Assembly: GCA_021234155.1 (NCBI GenBank)
Contig: JAJEKV010000028.1
Location: forward strand, 6,328,971-6,392,970
Origin: Isoetes taiwanensis
Taxonomy: Eukaryota > Streptophyta > Lycopodiopsida > Isoetales > Isoetaceae
Length of the DNA: 64,000 nucleotides
Reading direction: 5' to 3'
Positions 59,281 to 64,000 of the stretch are shown one piece after another. The notes below the pieces were generated by a model. It searched no databases. It saw nothing but the letters and a program-made list of their open reading frames with translations, and had not been told where the DNA came from. How positions within the stretch are numbered: the first letter of the stretch is position 1; each line of letters begins with the position of its first letter. Position numbers and translations under genes: made by a program.

Positions 59281-61133
59281 ACCCTAATAGAAGAAGAGGA
59301 TGCATTGAGTGAGAGTGAGGAATTGATCTTGAATTGGAAACTCATCTAATTTTTTTATGACTATGATATAATAATGCCCGCCTTCTGTGCGATAGCAATA
59401 GGCCGATATTCCTTGATGGGGACGCCCCTTTGTCACTCCTCCTATTTATTCAACCTCTTCATTGTTCTATCATCTGGCGTTCTCTTGAGCTAGTTCTCCT
59501 TCTTCTCTATCCTATCAGCTTCCTATATGGACACCTCATATACTACCATTTCTAGATGTTCTCTGTTTGTTCTAGCCTTGCTAGATGATTTATTTTTTGT
59601 AGATGGTTGATTTCTCCTCCGGAATTTGGCGGTCGGGTTTTATGATTCTCTCATTTATCCTAGATTGTTCTAGCTTAGTTAATCATGTTAGATTCCCAAT
59701 TTGGTTGATGTCTCCTCCGATTGGGTTTTAGGGGTCATTGTTTTCGAGAGATCTAGTTGTTTTTGGCCTTCTAACTTTGCTATAGGGTTTCTTTCTGTTT
59801 CTTCTATTTGCAGAAAATCGTGAAGGCGGCATTTATTTAGTTCCAAAGTCGAGATTAGGATTCCCCTGGCCACCCGTTACCTTGATGTCTTTAAAAAGCG
59901 TTCAATTCATTTGATGGGGCTCCTTTTCGACATGTTCATAGCTTTGATGCAGATTGAATAAGAAGCTATAACATCGATACAATAGTCTGCAGTGGCTAAG
60001 AAGTTGATTTTTTTCTGGAAATTTCCGACGGATCTGCTTGCCTCCACAAATCTGGTCTCTCCACCGCACATGCCATAGATCTCAAAGTGGCTTCTAAATT
60101 TTTTTAAGGTGCTTCTGGTGCCCCTCGTATTCTTGAAGTCGCCGAATCAACTTCGGAGTTCGGTGAGTTTTTAAGCAATGAAGGAGGTCTTTTTTGAGTC
60201 CACGAGATTTTTGCAGGTTTAGACCATGATTGATCAATACCGCGCTCTTTCTTCTTGGTTATATCATTTCATCGAGAGTTTTTTTGCTTGACTTAACTTC
60301 CCTCGCATCCCTTTTGGCTTTGATTCATTTGCTTTATTTCTCGATTCCAATCAGATGTAAAAGTCCTATTTCATTTTGACTTACGGCCCGGACCTACCGT
60401 GCAGTACCTTTGTTCTTCAAATCATTTTTTGTAGATGATTTGTCATTTTGATCTTGATCTGGGATGCGGCTTCAAATTAATTATGTTCTGGAGATTACAG
60501 AGCTTCTTACTTAGGTGCTTCAATTACTTGTGTGCTTATGTAAGCAAGGGATCCAAATTCGCCGACCATAGGCACTTCTTGTTTTGCCGCTCGCGATTGA
60601 TAAGTAGGGTTTTGCGTGAGCTACTTAATTTTAGTCGCGGCGAAGAATTTCACAGCCGGATATATAAAATTTCAAATAACAATAATTCATGTCCGTTTCT
60701 TCAGTGCGTTTGGTTCGTTTCTTGTGGTGGTTGCCGGGGTTGAATCCTTCACTGCTTCAAACCACGCTTTGAAATTTTATAAGGGCATTAGGTTTCTCCT
60801 TGTTGATTGTTAACTAGGAGATTACGGGTGCCTTCATAAGGATGCCCAAATGTGATTGATAAGTAGTGGGGTACGCAAGGTTATGGTTCGGAGACACTTC
60901 TTTAGTGATGGCATGCATCTCTCTTCTTCGTTAGATCACGATAGTGGAGAATTAATAGTCCTTTGTTATCTTCCGGATTTACTCCCATTCTGAGTTGGTT
61001 TGATCTTGCCACGGGTTGCTTGTGGTACTCATTACATCATGCCATTATCGTTGGGCGTTTTTGATGCATATGTTATAGTTGATGCATTACCTTCATGACT
61101 CGTTGCATCAATTATAGTTGCATCAATTTGGTC
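59281..61133. other. T-rich non-coding sequence
   Basis: Strongly T-rich on the plus strand, with scattered splice-like signals (e.g. ctatttgcag near 59815) but no recognisable protein. It appears to be the start of a long T-rich unit that ends with a LINE-type tail at 63.27 kb. Confidence 0.4.
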
Positions 61134-62427
61134 CCATTCCCACCATTCTATCATTATGATCATTTTTTGGTGTCAAAAATTTCTTTGCATTTTTCTATCT
61201 ATTGGGGATATCATTGATTATGTGGATATTTAGTCAGCTTTGCCCTCATAGATTATTTTCTTTATTTATTATTGTTTACTTTGTTAGTATGTTTCTCAAT
61301 GTTGGTCCTTTCTCTTTGTTCTTGGGCTTTTTGTTTTTAGTCTTATATAGTTCTCAGATAGGTTTCAATGTTTGCTTTTCGTTGCCCCGGTACGTACTCT
61401 CTTCTCACTTCTATGTGCCTAAACCATTATCCTTGTAGATCATAGCATGTATTGTTCCTGTCATTTCTCTCTCTTTGATTGTGGAGTTGCGTTTTCTCTA
61501 TCATAATTCCCTAGTCTTTTGATCTAATTACTTTCGTAGTCCTCCATTAATTTGGTCTCTCTTTGCTTTGTTAGTATCCATTTATCATGTTCCTTTTGGT
61601 TCCGTTCATCTCCTGGTCATTACTTGCTCCTTTTTTTCTCATTTGCTTTGCTAGTATTATTTGTCATGTTTACTTTTGCTTCCATTCATCTCCTGGTCAT
61701 TACATGCTCCTTTTTCTCAACTACTTCTTTCTACTACTTTTGCTCAATTAATTAGTTTCTCTATTACACCATACTAGGTAACCATTCCCACCATTCTATA
61801 CGTATGATCATTTTTTGGTGTCAAAATTCTTTGCATTTTTCTATCTGTTAGGGGGATATTATCATTGATTATGTGGATATTTAGTCTTGGCTTTGCCCTC
61901 ATAGATTATTTTCTTTATTTATTATTGTTTACCCCTATTAGTATGTTTCTCAATGTTTGGTCCTTTCTCGTTTCTTGGGCTTTTGTTTTAGTCTTATAGT
62001 TCTCGGATAATTTTTCAATGTTTTTGCTTTTCGTTTGCCCTTCCGGTATGCGCTCTCTTTCTCACTTCTGTCCTTTCAACATTGTCCTTTATCCAGATCA
62101 TAGCATGTATTGTTCTGTCATTTTCTCTCTCTTTGATTGTGCAGTTAGTTTTCTCTATCATAATTCCCTAGTCTTTTTGATAATTACTCGTGGTCCTCTT
62201 CTTGGGTCTCTTTGCTTTGTTAGTATTATTTATCATGTTTCTTTAGTTCAGTTCATCTCCACGGTCATTGCCTCCCTTTTTCATTGCTTTGCTAATTATT
62301 ATTTGTCATGTTTACTTTGCTTCCATTCATCTCCTGGTCATTACATGCTCCTTTTTTTCTCAACTACTTCTTTCTACTACTTTGCTCAGATCTAATTAAG
62401 TTTTTTCTATTACACCATACTAGGTAA
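61134..62427. repeat. 650-bp tandem duplication in T-rich sequence
   Basis: Two adjacent copies (61134-61782 and 61783-62427) both start cattcccaccattctat and end ttacaccatactaggtaa. They are nearly collinear, with many single-base indels in T runs. Each contains sub-repeats of a ttcatctcctggtcattac segment. Confidence 0.92.
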
Positions 62428-63190
62428 CTCTTAGTTCATATATCATTTTTTACAGTTTTACACAATGTGCTCTTATTATTCATTGTTCTTACCATATTCA
62501 AAAATGTATTGCTTGCATCTTTGCCATGGTGTCTTTTCTTGAGTCCCCACGTTATTATATCTTGTTTTTATATTTGTTTTTATATTGACATGTGAGTTGT
62601 ATTGCTTGTGCCCCTAATTTTTGCACTAGGATCTTATTTAGTTAAAACCTTGGTGCTAACTCACTTTGTCCTTTGATCCCACATGCTGCGCCGCCGGGTT
62701 GGTCGTTTGATTCACATTAGGTTGCTTTTGCCATTTTATTTGCTCATATGTTTGCCTTCTTTTGTTCATTGGTGTCATTTATGCGGTGGCTCCGGTTGGT
62801 GAGAGTGGTGCCAGTTGTCCTTCCATTCCGGGTTGTTCTATAGTTCCATTGAATTGTCATTGTTTTGGTTGCTACATATTCTTATCAATTTTTCTTTGTC
62901 ACATTAGTCCTATATTCTTATCATTTCTCCTGTTACATTGGTCCCATTGGTCGGTATTCTTATCATTTTTCTTAGATTACATTGGCCCTATCTATTTTTG
63001 ATTCATTAGTTTCAATTTTTAATCAATAGCCTCCACGCTCCTTAGTTCCATTTTGATTCAGTGCTATTTACAGTTATTTGTCATTTTTTGACTTTGTTAC
63101 GGTGCTTTTGTGCATACCTAGGCCCATCTAGATCTTCGATGGTTTACGCTAGGTTTTTAATCTGGTGAGTATCGCTGATGCTCTCTCTTT
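62428..63190. other. T-rich non-coding sequence
   Basis: Continuation of the T-rich unit. Small frames such as 62762-63001 are hydrophobic only because of T-rich codons. No gene was recognised. Confidence 0.4.
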
Positions 63191-63194
63191 GTAC

Positions 63195-63268
63195 TTAGGT
63201 CCCATAGGCAGGTTGGTCTCCGAGTGGGCTGATAAAATCATATTCTATTCTATTCTATTCTTTTATGC
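63195..63268 (+). mobile_element. LINE-type 3' tail with (TATTC)n
   Basis: The sequence ggtcccataggcaggttggt, then a gataaaa word and a tattctattctattctattc repeat, matches the tail of the LINE at 32.69-32.76 kb (ggtcccataagtcaattggt...). It marks the 3' end of a retrotransposed unit in plus orientation. Confidence 0.7.
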
Positions 63269-64000
63269 TCATTACATATTTGCATGGGTTGTTCATGGTA
63301 CCCACTTTTCATGGCTCATTTGATTCCGTCACCGTCATCCATCGATACACGGAATGTTTTCCCTCAGAGTTTCTCCCATAGTGTGCTTCCACCACTTTAT
63401 ACTTCTTATTCTAGACCATGCTTGTGCTTTGTTTGTCTCACGCTGCGGTACATCCTTTCCATCAATTTCCTTTGAGTAAGTGCACACTCCTTTCTCGATT
63501 AGTTTTGGATTTCTCTCGTTGATGATGTCTTTGGGGGCATTAAATTTTCTCTACATCAAATTTTCAGTTTTCATGGATGCCTTTGAGTGCCTTTTAGGCA
63601 TCTGCGGTATGTGACCTTGGTTGCTTTGAATTCCCTATTTTTCATTCCTCCTTACGTCTTGCCTTCATGTCGATTTTTATGGTATTGCTTTTTTATTTGT
63701 TGGATTTTCTCATTTGCTCACAATTTTTTCCTTCTTCAGGTGGCTTAGTGATAGGCTTTATCGTATCTATCTATCTATCTATTGTATCATCTTTCATGAT
63801 TTTGTTGGTGCTCTTTACCGCGAGGGTTGCTTAATATTTTCGCTTTCCTTGGTTCCCTTTTTGTCTTGTTGATCTTTGATGTTATGGTCATGTATACTTG
63901 ATTCTTCCGATGTGCATACATTTAATTCTTTTCTTCCAACTGGCTATTTGGTATGTTTGATGCGGGGTTGCTCATGGTTTCTATTAATACGTAACCCATA
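63269..64000. other. Non-coding end of window
   Basis: T-rich, with a short (TATC)n run at 63764-63782. No gene or element end was recognised. Confidence 0.4.

Noticed and set aside
61202-62395. Hydrophobic membrane proteins in T-rich sequence
   Set aside because: Phe/Leu/Ser-rich translation is expected from T-rich DNA, and the frames differ between the two tandem copies because of indels.

Overview
The window is nuclear DNA of a land plant: spliced genes with GT-AG introns, Ty1/copia and Ty3/gypsy LTR elements whose primer-binding sites begin like a complement of initiator tRNA-Met, many 5'-truncated LINEs, and plant-type gene architectures (a decarboxylase-HIU hydrolase fusion and a plant-like mitochondrial ATP synthase subunit d). 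The repeat density and LINE types suggest a large-genome, non-flowering lineage such as a fern, but that is inference. There is no prokaryotic operon, CRISPR array, rRNA or confirmed tRNA gene.

Three intact-looking host genes stand in a sea of repeats. They are mitochondrial ATP synthase subunit d (minus strand, 8741-6996, 5 exons, 169 aa), a MAEA/GID9-type CTLH E3 ligase subunit (plus strand, 34004-36459, 7 exons, 408 aa), and allantoin synthase/transthyretin-like protein (minus strand, 40601-38801, at least 6 exons, about 350 aa). They serve unrelated housekeeping roles: respiration, regulated protein degradation and ureide/purine catabolism.

Layout. 0.5-5.3 kb: decayed copia element. 7.0-8.9 kb: ATP synthase d and promoter. 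9-13 kb: mostly unexplained, with a few exon-like frames. 13.4-13.8 kb: a complete 418-bp TRIM retrotransposon with target duplication. 14-17.2 kb: coiled-coil pseudogene, LINE fragment and palindromic satellite. 17.8-33.5 kb: one gypsy-like element without recognisable gag-pol. Its internal region holds a LINE, and its 3' LTR is split by a 4.9-kb TIR transposon (itself carrying exon-like sequence and a MULE-type element) and by another LINE. 34-40.6 kb: the MAEA and allantoin synthase genes, convergent, separated by small repeats. 41.3-50.2 kb: a segment bounded by two oppositely oriented Helitron-like 3' ends and containing broken pieces of importin beta and a multicopper oxidase. 50.5-52.1 kb: solo LTR of the same gypsy-like family, with target duplication. 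53-59.3 kb: tandem duplications and two LINE copies, each abutting a long (TC)n tract. 59.3-63.3 kb: T-rich non-coding sequence with a 650-bp tandem duplication and a LINE-like 3' tail.

The most interesting content is structural: the TRIM with tRNA-like promoter boxes across its LTR junction, the nested insertions dated by order, the gene-fragment-carrying TIR element, and the Helitron-bounded fragment cluster. I found no convincing new multi-gene system.
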